NCBI GenBank assembly: GCA_963556145.1
Contig: OY744470.1
Span: 496,001 to 560,000, forward strand
Direction: 5' to 3'
DNA from: Hygrocybe punicea
Lineage: Eukaryota > Basidiomycota > Agaricomycetes > Agaricales > Hygrophoraceae
DNA: 64,000 nt
A model generated the notes under the pieces. That model saw only the letters and a list, made by a program, of their open reading frames with translations. It had not been told where the DNA came from and ran no database searches. Positions 45,501 to 55,856 of this stretch are shown here, piece by piece. Within the stretch, counting starts at the first letter, position 1. Every line of letters begins with the position of its first letter. The position numbers and the translations under genes are program-made.

Positions 45501-46290
45501 AGACTAGTCTACTCACACAAATACACACGGGACATCTCCCACTCAACGCCTATCTACACAAAATCAAGAAATCCGATACCGAAACCTGCCCCAATTGCGC
45601 CCAAGCGAAGGAAACCGTACACCATTTCCTCTTCAACTGTCCACTCTACCGTAACGCACGTCACTCACTTAGAACACAAGCCCGATCCCTCACCTACCTC
45701 CTCAATAACAAGAAAGGCATATCAGAGCTACTAAAATTCGTACGCCGCACAGGCAGACTCAAGGACTCCTTCGGTGACATTCACAACCCGATCCACACTT
45801 GACTGACTTTACCCATCAACAGCGCTATCTCCGTCACTGATAACTCCCCACCCCCACCCCCACCCCCACACACGCTCGCTCACATCAAGATCTACGCCGC
45901 CCCCGCCCGCCCGACCTCAACGTCGTTCACACCGTACAAACAGCATCAACAGACAATCACCCTTTCATCACACCTTCTCCACCCTGCGGCCCCATCTTCC
46001 TTGTGCATGCCCGCCTCGGCGGCCGAGCACTTATACGGTCTAGACCCCCCCACAACGCAACTTCCACTAGCACCATCGGGCACCCCTCACAGCCAGGCCA
46101 GACGTCTAAAACAGCATTGGATATGCTGGGGTCACAGGGGACTTACTCCGTCGTGTCTACATTCGTAAACCAGAGGCGCAGGAATTGGGACAGATCCCAA
46201 CTTTCATATATTTTTTCTACTTCACTAGTATACTCTTCGCCCACATGTAACGTCCGACATAGGGTACAACCCTGCGGGACAATAAACCTG

Positions 46291-46322
<32 letters not shown>
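42561..46322 (+). mobile_element. 5'-truncated LINE, ORF2 remnant with poly(A)
   Basis: Non-LTR retrotransposon of a Tad/I-like layout. It starts within the end of the endonuclease (LVPTGTDHIPISTSI, about 42583). The reverse transcriptase follows: PFKAPGPDGIPNIVLKEC (about 43330), YRPIVLLNTLPKLLTSIIAE, LFLDIEGAFPN, GIGQGDPISMIIYLFY and the catalytic box FVDDAAIY (about 44002). RNase H: IYTDSSTLEGGVGAAAVLYR (about 44870), IDCQPTIHAL, SSHSDVPGNEQAD. The C-terminal Cys motif is CPNCAQAKETVHHFLFNC (about 45585), and a poly(A) tail of about 33 nt lies at 46290-46322. Breaks: TGA in HHFGG*PGRTTTDS near 43640, a frameshift near 44090, and a shift in the long C run at about 44790. Inactive copy. Confidence 0.88.
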
Positions 46323-46326
<4 letters not shown>

Positions 46327-48340
46327 TCCCAGTGAGCTTTGGCAGATTTGTTGAGATTTATTTGCCAGACGTTTAGCTGTGTTGGATGTGGGTATGGTTG
46401 TTCAGGCATTAGTTGAGGGGGCCAGGTGGGAAGTGCTGCCTACTCGGTTGTCGTTCTGTGTGGAAGTGTGGGGGAGCGGGTCAACGGGGGCAATGAGTGG
46501 TTCGTCTCCCCACGCTCGAGGAGGTGGGATGGGGGTGGTGTGATGTGGAGGTGGTTGCTTCTCGAAGCTGATAGTGGTTTGTTGGGTTGTTCTGGGTTGG
46601 TGTCTGGATGAGGAGGGGGGTTGGTTGCATGGAGGGGGATTTGGTGGATGGTCGAAGATGGAGTGGGGAGGGGAGTAGTGTTGTGCAGCCAGGGAGAGAG
46701 GGGGGAGTGGGTAGGGAGAGCGCTGTTTGTTTGGGATCGCTGATTCGAGAATTGTAGGGGGGTGATGGTCAGGTCGTGCGGGGGGGGGGTGGCAGTGGTG
46801 GTGGGTAAGGAATTGGGAGCTTTGGAGTAACTGTCGGGGTACGGGGATTGGGTCGATTTTTCAGCCGTGGGGAAGTAGGGCAAGAGATTTTCTGGATTGC
46901 AAACGTCCGCGTCTTTACATTTTTGGAGGAATGTGGGACAACCGCGGTCCCAGCTGGTGTGGCCACGTTGTCTGCAGGGAGTGCAGTAGGGGCATGAGGG
47001 ATTGTTGCAAGATGATGTTCTATGGTGATCTCCACATGTGCCGCAGGTGTCGATATCTGCTGGGCATCGTGCTGCAGTATGGTTCCATTGATGGCAGCGA
47101 AGACAGCATATAGGTTCTTTTTTGCATTTACTGGCGTTTATTCTTTTGTGGCAGACGTAGAAGCCGTTCGCTAGGATTTTGTTGGCCGTTTCGTGGGAGT
47201 CGAAGGCAAATATGGCATGGCCGCATGTTTGGTTGGGTGAGCGGCAGTCCTTTGGTTTAATCCAGTTAACTCGTTTTATGGAGTTTTCGGGTAGGTTGTT
47301 GGTTTCTTCGATTTCCCTGAGGTGTTCGGGCGCTTCCGGGTCGAGGGTTAGTGGGATGAAGAATGCTAGGATGGCGTAGGTGCGGCGCTTGATTGAGGCG
47401 TTGTGTCCAAAGTTGGTGAGGAAAGTGGTGAGGTGTTGGTCGTTGCGTAGCCATAGAGTGGTGTCGTTTGAGTTGGCCTCCAGTAGGATACCTCCGTTTC
47501 GTAGTCTAGTGACACCTAGGAACTTGGACGTAGGTGGGGGGGCTGTGGTTTGGAGGGCTGCGTTGGCTTTTTCTGTTAGTTTTGCCTGGCTGATATCTAA
47601 CGCCTTTTTTGTTTCTGGCGAGTCTTCGACATCGAGGAGGAATTGGCGAGCTTGTAACTGTTCTTTGGCTGTTATGCATGGATCTTTGTGAGTGAGGGTG
47701 GGGTGTGAGCTCTGGGATAGTACTGTGTCTTTGTATGATGTGGTTGTGGATTCGAGCGTGGTCGAGGTTTTGGTGAGGTTTGCTACCGCTTGTTGTAGTT
47801 GGGATTTGGCATCCGTGAGGCTGGTTTCGATGTGTTCTGTGATTTTTCCTGAGATGGTTTCCAAGATTGGCTCCATCGTGCGTCTGAGGGAGTCGTGGAA
47901 ATCTCCCGCCTGTCGTTTAAGCTCAGTTGTAATGGCATCGACCATTGTGTCAGTTCTAAGATTGAGTTCTATGGAGTCCAGAAGAATAGCTACCAATCGG
48001 ATGGCATTGAGTGTGGTGGGTGTGATAGGGCAGTTTTCCATGGTGGTGATTTGTATAAGTATATCCGAGAGTGTGGGGATGTCGAGGTGTTGTTCGTGAA
48101 GGAGGAGTGAATTGGTGGTGAGGAAGTTGACGGCTTGTGTTTTGGTTTCCGGTTCAGTTTGCGGGGGTGCATTGTTGACGAGGTTGTGTTCTCGTGTAGC
48201 GGCGGTTCTCGCTGCCCTTGTTTCTGGGGGGGAAGAGATTACCGTTTGTGGCAACTTACTGCGTTTGTTTTTGGATGGACCCTCGTTGGTGGTTGTCCAT
48301 TGCCGTATGCCGCTCATGTCTCTTAGTTTTAGTCTACTAT
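46323..48340 (-). mobile_element. Second LINE, opposite strand, cut at start of ORF2
   Basis: Read from 48340 downward it holds an intact ORF1 (46440-48317) and then, about 30 bp later, the beginning of ORF2: MPEQPYPHPTQLNVWQINLN, KSAKAHWDL, the usual first strand of the endonuclease. It is cut off at 46323, where the poly(A) of the plus-strand LINE begins. The remainder of its ORF2 is not found in the window. Confidence 0.82.
46440..48317 (-). CDS. LINE ORF1 (Gag-like, CCHC zinc knuckles)
   Basis: Intact 625-residue frame. A long N-terminal Thr/Ser-rich and helical part (ITEHIETSLTDAKSQLQQAV; VANLTKTSTTLESTTTSYKD) is followed by an RRM-like central region (GVTRLRNGGILLEANSNDTT; TCGHAIFAFDSHETANKILA). 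Cys-rich knuckles follow: CLRCHQWNHTAARC, CGTCGDHHRTSSC, CPYCTPCRQRGHTSWDRGC. The tail is Pro/Thr/Ser-rich. ORF1 proteins bind the element's RNA and chaperone integration. It is the only fully open reading frame among the retroelements here, which suggests a recent insertion. Confidence 0.87.
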   Translation of the reverse strand: MSGIRQWTTTNEGPSKNKRSKLPQTVISSPPETRAARTAATREHNLVNNAPPQTEPETKTQAVNFLTTNSLLLHEQHLDIPTLSDILIQITTMENCPITPTTLNAIRLVAILLDSIELNLRTDTMVDAITTELKRQAGDFHDSLRRTMEPILETISGKITEHIETSLTDAKSQLQQAVANLTKTSTTLESTTTSYKDTVLSQSSHPTLTHKDPCITAKEQLQARQFLLDVEDSPETKKALDISQAKLTEKANAALQTTAPPPTSKFLGVTRLRNGGILLEANSNDTTLWLRNDQHLTTFLTNFGHNASIKRRTYAILAFFIPLTLDPEAPEHLREIEETNNLPENSIKRVNWIKPKDCRSPNQTCGHAIFAFDSHETANKILANGFYVCHKRINASKCKKEPICCLRCHQWNHTAARCPADIDTCGTCGDHHRTSSCNNPSCPYCTPCRQRGHTSWDRGCPTFLQKCKDADVCNPENLLPYFPTAEKSTQSPYPDSYSKAPNSLPTTTATPPPHDLTITPLQFSNQRSQTNSALPTHSPLSPWLHNTTPLPTPSSTIHQIPLHATNPPPHPDTNPEQPNKPLSASRSNHLHITPPPSHLLERGETNHSLPPLTRSPTLPHRTTTE

Positions 48341-48416
48341 AGTGTGGATAGTGCTAGTATCAGGGGTGGTATGGCGGAGCGCCTGTACTTATGCTGAGAA
48401 CTCTTTTGGGGTCCCA

Positions 48417-48990
48417 GCCAGGGTACCACGCGGTAAGAGTTCAAGGACCGATTTTTATGGTGGACTCTTAAGGATCAGAAACGAAGGAGCAAACGATAAC
48501 ACCCCCATCCACGACGTTTTCCTTGATGATACACCATGCGATGCGACCGACTCCCTGATCTCTAAACCCAGTGGCCAGGTGACACGCCTGAATCGGGACG
48601 GTTACAATCTGGAGGATAAGTTAAGGTGGAAACACGACTTCTATAGCGAAGTCCAGGTTTGACTAGCTCTTCCTTTTGGACCTTCGACACTCACGCACGA
48701 GCAGAATTATGTACATGGACTAGCCTCCACTCATCTCAACCTCAATTCCACATTCCCGAAGCAGGATGTTGTGAAGGTGCAGAAGGTCTTTGACGAGGTC
48801 AATTCAACTGATATAAACTATCTGGTGTAGTGGCTGATGATCCATTAGGTGAGGAAGAAATACCCCATCCTTAATAGATACAACAATCATTGGCCGATTG
48901 CCGATCTCCTCCGCATCTACTTGAAAAATGCTTCACACCGGTTGACGAAAACAAAGAAACAGCTGGCACCTACAAGTGCGGTGAGGTGAT
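48417..48990 (+). pseudogene. Fragment of an unassigned host gene
   Basis: Plus-strand pieces PRGKSSRTDFYGGLLRIRNE, NTPIHDVFLDDTPCDATDSL, DGYNLEDKLRWKHDFYSEVQ then, after a gap, VRKKYPILNRYNNHWPIADL with LRIYLKNASHRLTKTKKQLA (about 48850-48980). The second motif is one I associate with uncharacterised mushroom proteins. Stops separate the parts, and a TAG/TGA-rich gap lies between, so it is probably non-functional or has unrecognised introns. Confidence 0.45.
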
Positions 48991-49811
48991 CTTTGATCAT
49001 CCCTAGTCTTAGCCTTACCCAGTTTACACAGAACCAGCCAGTGGACCATGATTTGGCGGAATAGTTACAATTCTTTTCATGTAGTTTTTGAAATATAGAC
49101 TCCTTCCCTCCTTCACAAATGCCGCAGCGCACGTATAAGGTCTATATGAAGTATGAAAGGTGCAGGGCGCGGATGAACAGCGCTGACGGTAAGAGGGTGC
49201 AGTTGTACTGAGGGGGTTGCAAGAGGGTCCAGAGGTGTATGAGGTGGGGAGGGCGTGGACTGCCATATCAGCCCCGGCAGCAGCGGCCACTAAGCGGGTC
49301 TCTGAGTGACCACCAAGTGGGCCTCTGAGCGGGCCAATCAGTGGGCCGCTGAATATCTGGAAGCCAGATAATATAAAATTCTGGCTGGGTATCTGGAAGT
49401 CAGAAACCGAAGCAAATAATTTATATTTCCTGATCGATATCTTCCGTCCTAATAGTTAATGTATTTTGTAGACAAATAGGAATAATTTTTACAGAATATC
49501 AGGTCGGTATCTATGGCTCAGATAGTCTAAACAATTGAGTTGATTTCCATGTTACGGATATCAGTGGGAATATTTTAAGAATTTGACTAGTTTTCTGTAT
49601 TGCAAATACCGCTACAAAATAAGGAAAACAATAAGAGCGAGAATAATTATACTTTCGGGAAGCACTATTTTGTCTCCAGAAATTGTTTCCAGAAATGTTT
49701 ATTTTCTGTATAATATCCGTATTGGAGATAACAATGAAAATAATTTCAATTTATAAGTCATTATCTAGACATTATTCGAAGCGGAGATATCTTCCCATGT
49801 CTCCTGTGATT
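48991..49811. other. AT-rich non-coding stretch
   Basis: No gene seen. A GTGGGCCKCTGA-type short repeat occurs at about 49290-49345 (three copies), followed by AT-rich sequence with ATCTGGAAGYCAGA twice (about 49355 and 49390). Confidence 0.4.
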
Positions 49812-50927
49812 CTAATCAATACATGTCGAAGTTTTTTCCTTTTGACCGGATGTTGTGGAGTGTAGGCAAATCAACGGCTTCACCCTGATGCAGCGGTGAA
49901 GCCTTAAAAACTCCATTTTGTGTGTGTGAATGGTGCGGAACCGTAAGAGGGCTAATAAGGTTTTTTTTTTTTTTTTTTTTGTATGGTCTTCAGGGCAGAT
50001 GTGCCACGCTTCGGAAGCCCAATGGCCGATGGCTTGTATCAGGTGTGGTGGCACACCACAAGCTGCGAGGTCGGTTGCCCCACCAGAACGTAGGGAGTGG
50101 CCACCGACCGAGTTGTCTGGGAAAAATGTACGAAGCAGGTTAAGGAACCACGATCGGGTTGGGATTGAGCCATCGGCCTGCAGCCACAGTTCAGGGTGAA
50201 AAGGGAAGTTGGCGTCGCGTGAAGTCAGATAGGCGTGGAATGCTGCGACGGGGTCATCCAGGGAGGTGACGGCATGAACAAGGATGCGGCTCCCCTCGAA
50301 GAAACGGTCGGCTTTGTGTCCAGGCAAGAAAAAATCATAGCCATGAGGACGTAGGTTGACGGTGTGGCGTAGGGTCACTTTTCGGTAGTCCTGTAGTTGA
50401 AGGGTGTCAGGCCACACTAGTTCGCCCAAACGCATTAGGGCGTGGAAACCCGTGGTGAGGATGGCAGCAAAGAGCAAGGAATCATGTGTGGGGTCAGCAA
50501 GCAAGCCGGAGACGACACCGCCAAGTTCCTCGCGCGTGAGAGGGCGCTTACGGATAGTCCCGACTGCACGCAATTTCTTACAACCGGCGAGAGTCTTGGT
50601 GACAAGGGGGTGGCAGCGGATGGCACGTATATTGGGGTAGAATGGTTCCAATTGGTTGCAGATGCCGGAGAGATAATTGTCAACCGATTGTGGTTTGATG
50701 TGATGAGACATGTAGACGACATAAAAGCTAAGGGTGTCTGGGTTGGGGTCACGCGTGAGCTTGTGTGATGTGCAAAATGAGATGTAAGACTGCAAAGCAG
50801 ACGAGTAGGCGGCCGCTGTGCTCTGCTCAATAGCGCAACCGATCGCCACGGCTCGTTCGTGGTGTAGGCGATCGAGAGACCAGGGTGCACGGGTGCATTG
50901 CCTGGTCTTGCAGGTTGTCGTCGTCAT
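49812..50927 (-). pseudogene. Tyrosine recombinase of DIRS element, nucleophile region disrupted
   Basis: From 50927: RLHHERAVAIGCAIEQSTAA, YSSALQSYISFCTSHKLTRD (core-binding domain), GFHALMRLGELVWPDTL (first Arg), GGHSLRSGGATDLAACGVPP (H-x-x-R), AIGHWASEAWHI (His/Trp). The catalytic Tyr, expected a few residues after AWHI, is missing. The sequence instead goes CPEDHT and a poly-Lys run coded by about 19 A (plus-strand T run at 49962-49980), then resumes TLLALLRF. A short poly(A)-ended insertion with loss of the Tyr codon explains this best. The frame stays open, so the disruption is easy to miss. Confidence 0.75.
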
Positions 50928-52518
50928 TTTTGGCCTCCCCCCAGCAGGACTTGAGGGGGTTCAAAAAGTGAGATGGACACCTGGGGTGCTACGGAAGTCA
51001 CTAGATCAGTATTACCACGAGAAAGGGCGTCGGCCACCACATTGTCCATGCCGGGGATGTGGAACATGCGTAACTTGAGGTTGAAGTCGAGGAGCAAGTC
51101 AACGGCAGAAAGGAGGAGGGGGTTGTAGGGTGGCGAAGCGCGAAGTGTGTTGAAGATATCGACTGTGTTTATGTTGTCCGTGAAAATGGCTAGGCGACCT
51201 GGGAGGGGGCGAGTGTGAAGGGCAACATAATGTAAGGCAGACAGGACAGTCAGAGCCTCAAGGTAGAAGATTGGTGTTGGAAACGGTTGATGAAGTGAGT
51301 GCATATGGCCGGTCATCTGTTCACGGCACCAGAAACCAAGGCCGGTTTGGCAAGCGTCCGTAAAAATGGTCATGTCGGCATCTGCTGCATCCCAAGCATT
51401 GGACTCGAGGATGAGGATGCCGTTGGAACGAGTGATCCTGTCGGCAACCCAAGAAAGTTCGCGGACCATGGTGCTGTTGACCCAAATAGGTTGTAGTTGT
51501 TTAACTTTGCCAGACATCTTCTGGTACGTCATGGAGAGGCCGGGACGAAGCATCGGGTAGACATTTAGACTCCAGTTAATCCAGCCCGCCATTTGCTGAA
51601 AAATACGAAGTGGGTGTCGAGGGCCAAGTACCGCAAAGTCGTGAATGGCAGCTATGAGGTCATTGCGAGAATCGGTAGGCATCGTGATGGACATGGCGTT
51701 CGGGTCGACCTGAAAACCGATGATCATAAGGCTCGAGCCCCATTCCTGTTTGCATTCCTCATGCGGTATGCCGAGGTCATCCCACAATGTAAGGAGTTGG
51801 GCTTGTTTGTGCGGCATCAATTTTTTGTAGGGCTTGTACCATACCAAGTTGTCCTCGAAATCCCAAGAGAAATTGTCATCGACGTAGGTCAGGAGGTCTG
51901 TATGAAGACGGCTATCCAAGTGACAAGACCGGCGAAACTGGCCCATACATGGCCTCCTGCCCCGTTACCAAAGTGGTTGCAACGGTTGACGTGACGATGC
52001 CCATTGATGGTCATGTAAGCGCAGGACACATCGGATTTGAAAATGATGAAACGGTGGTGTGGAAATTGCTTGTGAGTGCGTCAGAGTGCTACACCAAGGT
52101 GGTACATGTTATCCATTTGTACAAAGCGGTCTGCCTTTGGGATAAGGGAGTTTTGGGAGAAAGGTTCTGCACTCTGGTCCACAACCATGCGTAGGTTTGT
52201 CGAGCGGGGTTTAGGTACAACACCCACGGGCATGCTATACATGCCCGGTAAAAGCTCGGTTCCAAAGGATTCGGAGAATTGGCTGAGAGCCACTTCAGCA
52301 GCACATTGTTCGTCAAGGAAGCTGGTGTGGTCAGGATTTTTCAGAGGTCGGAATGAGTTGTCCCAGGTGATGGGATAGTTTATGTTGTTGGTTACAGCCC
52401 AGGGCCAAAAGCCGACACGTAAAGCACGACAGACGGAGCGAACAAAGGCACAATTGGGGTGCAAATGGAGATAAGACTCAAACAGCCCAACATTGATGGG
52501 GCAGGTGATGGAAAACAA
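50924..52518 (-). pseudogene. Reverse transcriptase and RNase H of DIRS element
   Basis: N-terminal RT part (52518-52081): NINYPITWDNSFRPLKNPDH, GMYSMPVGVVPKPRSTNLRM with VVDQSAEPFSQNSLIP, MDNMYHLGVAL. Then RFIIFKSDVSCAY, HVNRCNHFGNGAGGHVWASF, the catalytic LLTYVDDNFSWDFEDN (about 51870-51905), and RNase H (DMTIFTDACQTGLGFWCREQ, LEALTVLSALHY, LAIFTDNINTVDIFN, DNVVADALSRG). Breaks: TGA after HLGVAL at about 52080, a shift before TDLLTYVDD at about 51900, and an apparent loss after SCAY. The frame ends ...GGGQK TGA, whose last bases form ATGA with the recombinase start. Confidence 0.82.
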
Positions 52519-52683
52519 ATGGGGATGGTTCGCATGGCAGCTGTGTTAAGAAACTCGTTCGCAGGTACATCAGGCACTGGTGGTTCATGCAAGGTGGCCA
52601 GTGCGGTCGTGAGGCGTGACTCAGCTGTACCATCCCACATCAGATCTCGGGCATATTTTGGCTGTCGGGCCCAAAGTTCGGCC

Positions 52684-53592
52684 TTATTGGGTGCATTCCG
52701 GGGCCCGGTGGCCAGTGCTGCGGCATTTAGTGCAGACGTGTTGATAGGAGCATTTACCGGTGGCATTAGGGCACTTGTTGTCATTCCATCTTCTGCAGGG
52801 ATCTTTGCATTTAGTGGGAGAGGAAGGTCCATCGTCTCGTCGACGTGAGCTCCTGTCCCAGGTTTGAATCCAGTGGATTTGTAGGTCAGAGAATTCATTG
52901 AGATCGGTAAGGAACAGGTCCGAAGTTCCATTGCGCAACCTTGATTCTGATCCCTTTATCGAGCCTGATGATCCGTTGATGCTGGTCGACGGGGACAGCT
53001 GCGAAGAGCCCAGCGATATAGCGTCGATATCGCTTGAGCTCTTGGTCTCGATGTGGGAACACAAATATAGTGGCTTCGGCAGTGGAGTCCCAGGTGGTGA
53101 CCCAGTCCCCATGCGCCGTGACTGTCTTGGCGGGAGTTGTGGATCCGACTGAGATCTTGAGACCGCCGAGATGCTCCTTTTTCTTGGGAGTTTGGATGAT
53201 GCTGAAGAGGCTGGAGAGGACGTGATCAAGCTCAACGGCACGTCTGGAGACAAGATTAGTCCATTCGGAATGTGGGAACTGTGGGCAGGTAGGCGAGTTG
53301 ATGATTGTGGAGACCGTGAACTTGATGTCCTGACTGAAATTCTTGAGAGAAGCGAGCGTTTTCCTAAGGGATTCGGGCAGGAACGTCGGATTGACTGATT
53401 CATGGATGACCCATGGTAAAAGATTGACATTGACCCTCCGTTTAAGAGTGCGATTGGTGTCTTCATCAGATGAGACGCTGATAGAGCGTTTTTTGGTTGT
53501 TTTTCCTGTACCATCTCGGATCGGCCTGTCGTTGTCATTGGTTTCGAGGTCGTCAAGCTCGGATCTGGCATTTCCTCCATCATTTCCTTCAT
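52684..53592 (-). CDS. Gag-like ORF of DIRS element
   Basis: 302-residue frame, Ser/Arg-rich. RTLKR-type repeats are in an alternative frame, but the C-terminus has the Cys-rich CKDPCRRWNDNKCPNATGKC then CTKCRSTGHRAPEC, typical of nucleic-acid-binding Gag proteins of DIRS/Ngaro elements. Position upstream of RT supports this. A second frame (52931-52392) overlaps it and is probably a shadow, except near the junction to RT. Confidence 0.65.
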   Translation of the reverse strand: MKEMMEEMPDPSLTTSKPMTTTGRSEMVQEKQPKNALSASHLMKTPIALLNGGSMSIFYHGSSMNQSIRRSCPNPLGKRSLLSRISVRTSSSRSPQSSTRLPAHSSHIPNGLILSPDVPLSLITSSPASSASSKLPRKRSISAVSRSQSDPQLPPRQSRRMGTGSPPGTPLPKPLYLCSHIETKSSSDIDAISLGSSQLSPSTSINGSSGSIKGSESRLRNGTSDLFLTDLNEFSDLQIHWIQTWDRSSRRRDDGPSSPTKCKDPCRRWNDNKCPNATGKCSYQHVCTKCRSTGHRAPECTQ

Positions 53593-53640
53593 CCAGGGGG
53601 TTGGAAGTGTTCGCTCTTGAATGGCCCCCTGATCTAAACC

Positions 53641-53930
53641 TAGAGCAAAGGGTTATAAAGAACGATTAAGAAAGCCAAATTTGTATACCAAGCGTATATT
53701 GTATACTCCTGAAATAATGCCCAGATTTACATGACTGTTCGGTGAAAGTTCATCCAAATTTCAAGGTCTAGCCGCCCATGGAAGTTAAACATTAAAAAGT
53801 GGACTGGATCGATCTAGATAGTCTTTGCATAGTATAAAATTATCAAAATGGTTGGACTGTTCACTGCAAGCTTCGACTCAAATATCCACATTCTCTATGC
53901 GCAACACAAGTCACGAAAAACAAGTGAAGC
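53641..53930. other. Non-coding spacer
   Basis: AT-rich; nothing recognised. It separates the DIRS element from the stop codon of the next minus-strand gene. Confidence 0.4.
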
Positions 53931-55404
53931 TTAGGACTTTCGAGGCCTTGTCTTCTTCAATTCCCTGTATGCCCTGTTGAATTCGAATAGCCTTTCCCTG
54001 TCCTCAATAGTGTCCCGAACCCTCTTCCAAGTCTGCAAGAAATCGTCCAGCTACACAAGTTTCAATAAAATAATATGGGAGTGTGGAAATAGGACCATTT
54101 CACCTCATCCTCCATAATGTTCGCCCGAATGGCGTCCGTAATCTCAACGCTTTTTAAATTTCCAAGCTCTCTTACCAAGTTTTCTAAAATATTCCCCTGG
54201 TCAAATTTGGTTAAGTTCACAGAGGTCGGAAGGCTCCTCAGCCATGCTAATCTTGATGTTTTGGAGGGCCTCTTCTTCCTCAATGCGAAACCTCCCTCCT
54301 GGTGGAAGGTGAAAACAATATCACTTTTTATTAAACACTCACAACATACCTTAGTACTGGCCTTTGGTGGGCTTTCTGGGGTTATGCTGGGAAGAGATGC
54401 CAAGTAACTTAGCTGGCTTTCTAACTGTTTGGGAGGCTTATTCTTCCTCAGTATTCTCCCACCGAGGTCACTCCCGATTGGTGCAATTATGTTGGACTTC
54501 CTTGGCCTACCAAGTTTTTTCCTGTTCACGGCAGGAGGTGCTGTTAGAGACCGCACAAGCTGGATTAGATATATGAAGTTGCAATTTGTAAGCTCACCAA
54601 CTACTGCATCTGTTTTGTTCACCAATAACCCTTAGACATCATTAAGATCACAATATGAATGGGAAAAATGTTACAAACAAACCTGGAATGTCGCCTGAAT
54701 GCAAAATGCCTGGGATTTGAAGCAATCCACAACCCATCCCAAACATTACGCATTCTTCTTGAAGAGAGTCCACCATATCCTTTGCGTATTGGCTTAATTC
54801 TTCCCCATGAAATCCTAATGTGTCCACAACAGACAATATGTTAGGAAGCCAGTCAAACTGGCCCAGTTCCTTTAATTTACACAACCAAGTGAAAATGTCT
54901 ATGAAGAATAACGTGTTGCCATCAGCAAAGACATGTATATTGGACATCATACATACCGTAAGAAAATGGGATTGTTTTCTCGTATAGATTTCGTAGCTCC
55001 TTGTCACGCCTACTATCTTCTGCAGGTCGATGCCCGATTCCATTGACTATACGGACCATAAATCGGTGAACAACGTGAGGCATCCACTCTTCGTCCCTCG
55101 GATTCTTCAAACACTCATCGATGATATGAAGACGGAGTTGGTCATAAATGTGGACCAACTTGTTTGCAAGTTTCTGGCGCTTCTCCCCTTCAAGTGCAAA
55201 ATGTAGTGAGTGGAATTGACACAAGTCTATTGTGGTTAGAATGGCCCTCCATTTCTTGGGAAGGAATACCATCTGTGACTGCAGCTGAACCACTATCTGA
55301 GTAGGATTGGTCGAGATGGATAGGAAAACTGTTGATGTCGCTGGTAGGGTAGTCCACGTTTTCACTGGAGAATCCCACCAGATTTGTTCAAGCTGGGAAT
55401 CCAT
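53931..55404 (-). CDS. AT-hook protein, hypothetical
   Basis: Clean multi-exon gene. From 55404: MDSQLEQIWWDSPVKTWTTL, KWRAILTTIDLCQFHSLHFA with EKRQKLANKLVHIYDQLRLH, DEEWMPHVVHRFMVRIVNGI, DKELRNLYEKTIPFSYG. Intron at about 54905-54955, then NTLFFIDIFTWLCKLKELGQ, FDWLPNILSVVDTLGFHGEE, FGMGCGLLQIPGILHSGDIP. Later VNRKKLGRPRKSNIIAPIG carries an AT-hook core (GRPRK); then EGGFALRKKRPSKTSRLAW and the C-terminal LDDFLQTWKRVRDTIEDRER ending KKTRPRKS and TAA at 53931. The AT-hook suggests minor-groove DNA binding; otherwise unknown. No stop or shift was seen. Next to a BAH/PHD gene on the same strand, it may belong to a chromatin-linked pair. Confidence 0.7.
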
Positions 55405-55856
55405 AACGATGAGTTACCAATGTAAAGTTTTGGTTAATCCCAAGTAAATAATCTATTAATAACAGATTCTGAAAATCGGTGACATTATGAAGCCAGAATT
55501 GGGGTTTTTTTTTCAAAAATGTTTCCCTTCAACAACTAAACCTAGGTTTTACTTTGTCATGCTCTACTGTGGTGTACAAGATCCTCTATATGGCAAAGCG
55601 TGACAAAATGAGGTGCCGTTTCCAAATCAACGAATTTTTTGCGTTGTCGGGGTTTCAAATAACAATAAAGCAGAGAAATAAATAGTAAAGCGGTATTACA
55701 AAGAAAATCTGGCTCATAATAAGATCATTTGTATATATGATAAGGTACCAAGATACGAAAATTGTCACACAAGACATATTAATAGATTAGTCTTGCGGAT
55801 TTCGGAAACACCATACTTCTAACAAACCCATACGATAATTATATAATATGACAATA
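55405..55856. other. Intergenic, AT-rich
   Basis: No coding signal; likely promoter of the AT-hook gene and 3' region of the BAH/PHD gene. Confidence 0.4.

Larger units (their letters stand above)
49812..53640 (-). mobile_element. DIRS/Ngaro-type tyrosine-recombinase retrotransposon
   Basis: Gene order on the minus strand is gag-like (53592-52684), reverse transcriptase-RNase H (52518-50924), tyrosine recombinase (50927-49812). This order is characteristic of DIRS-group elements, which integrate by recombinase rather than integrase. RT and recombinase frames overlap by ATGA. I did not find the terminal or internal complementary repeats, so ends are approximate. Confidence 0.85.

Noticed and set aside
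42561..48340. Twin-priming (5' inversion) as the origin of the two opposed LINE parts
   Set aside because: In twin priming the inverted part lies at the 5' side of the poly(A)-bearing part; here it lies beyond the poly(A) tail.
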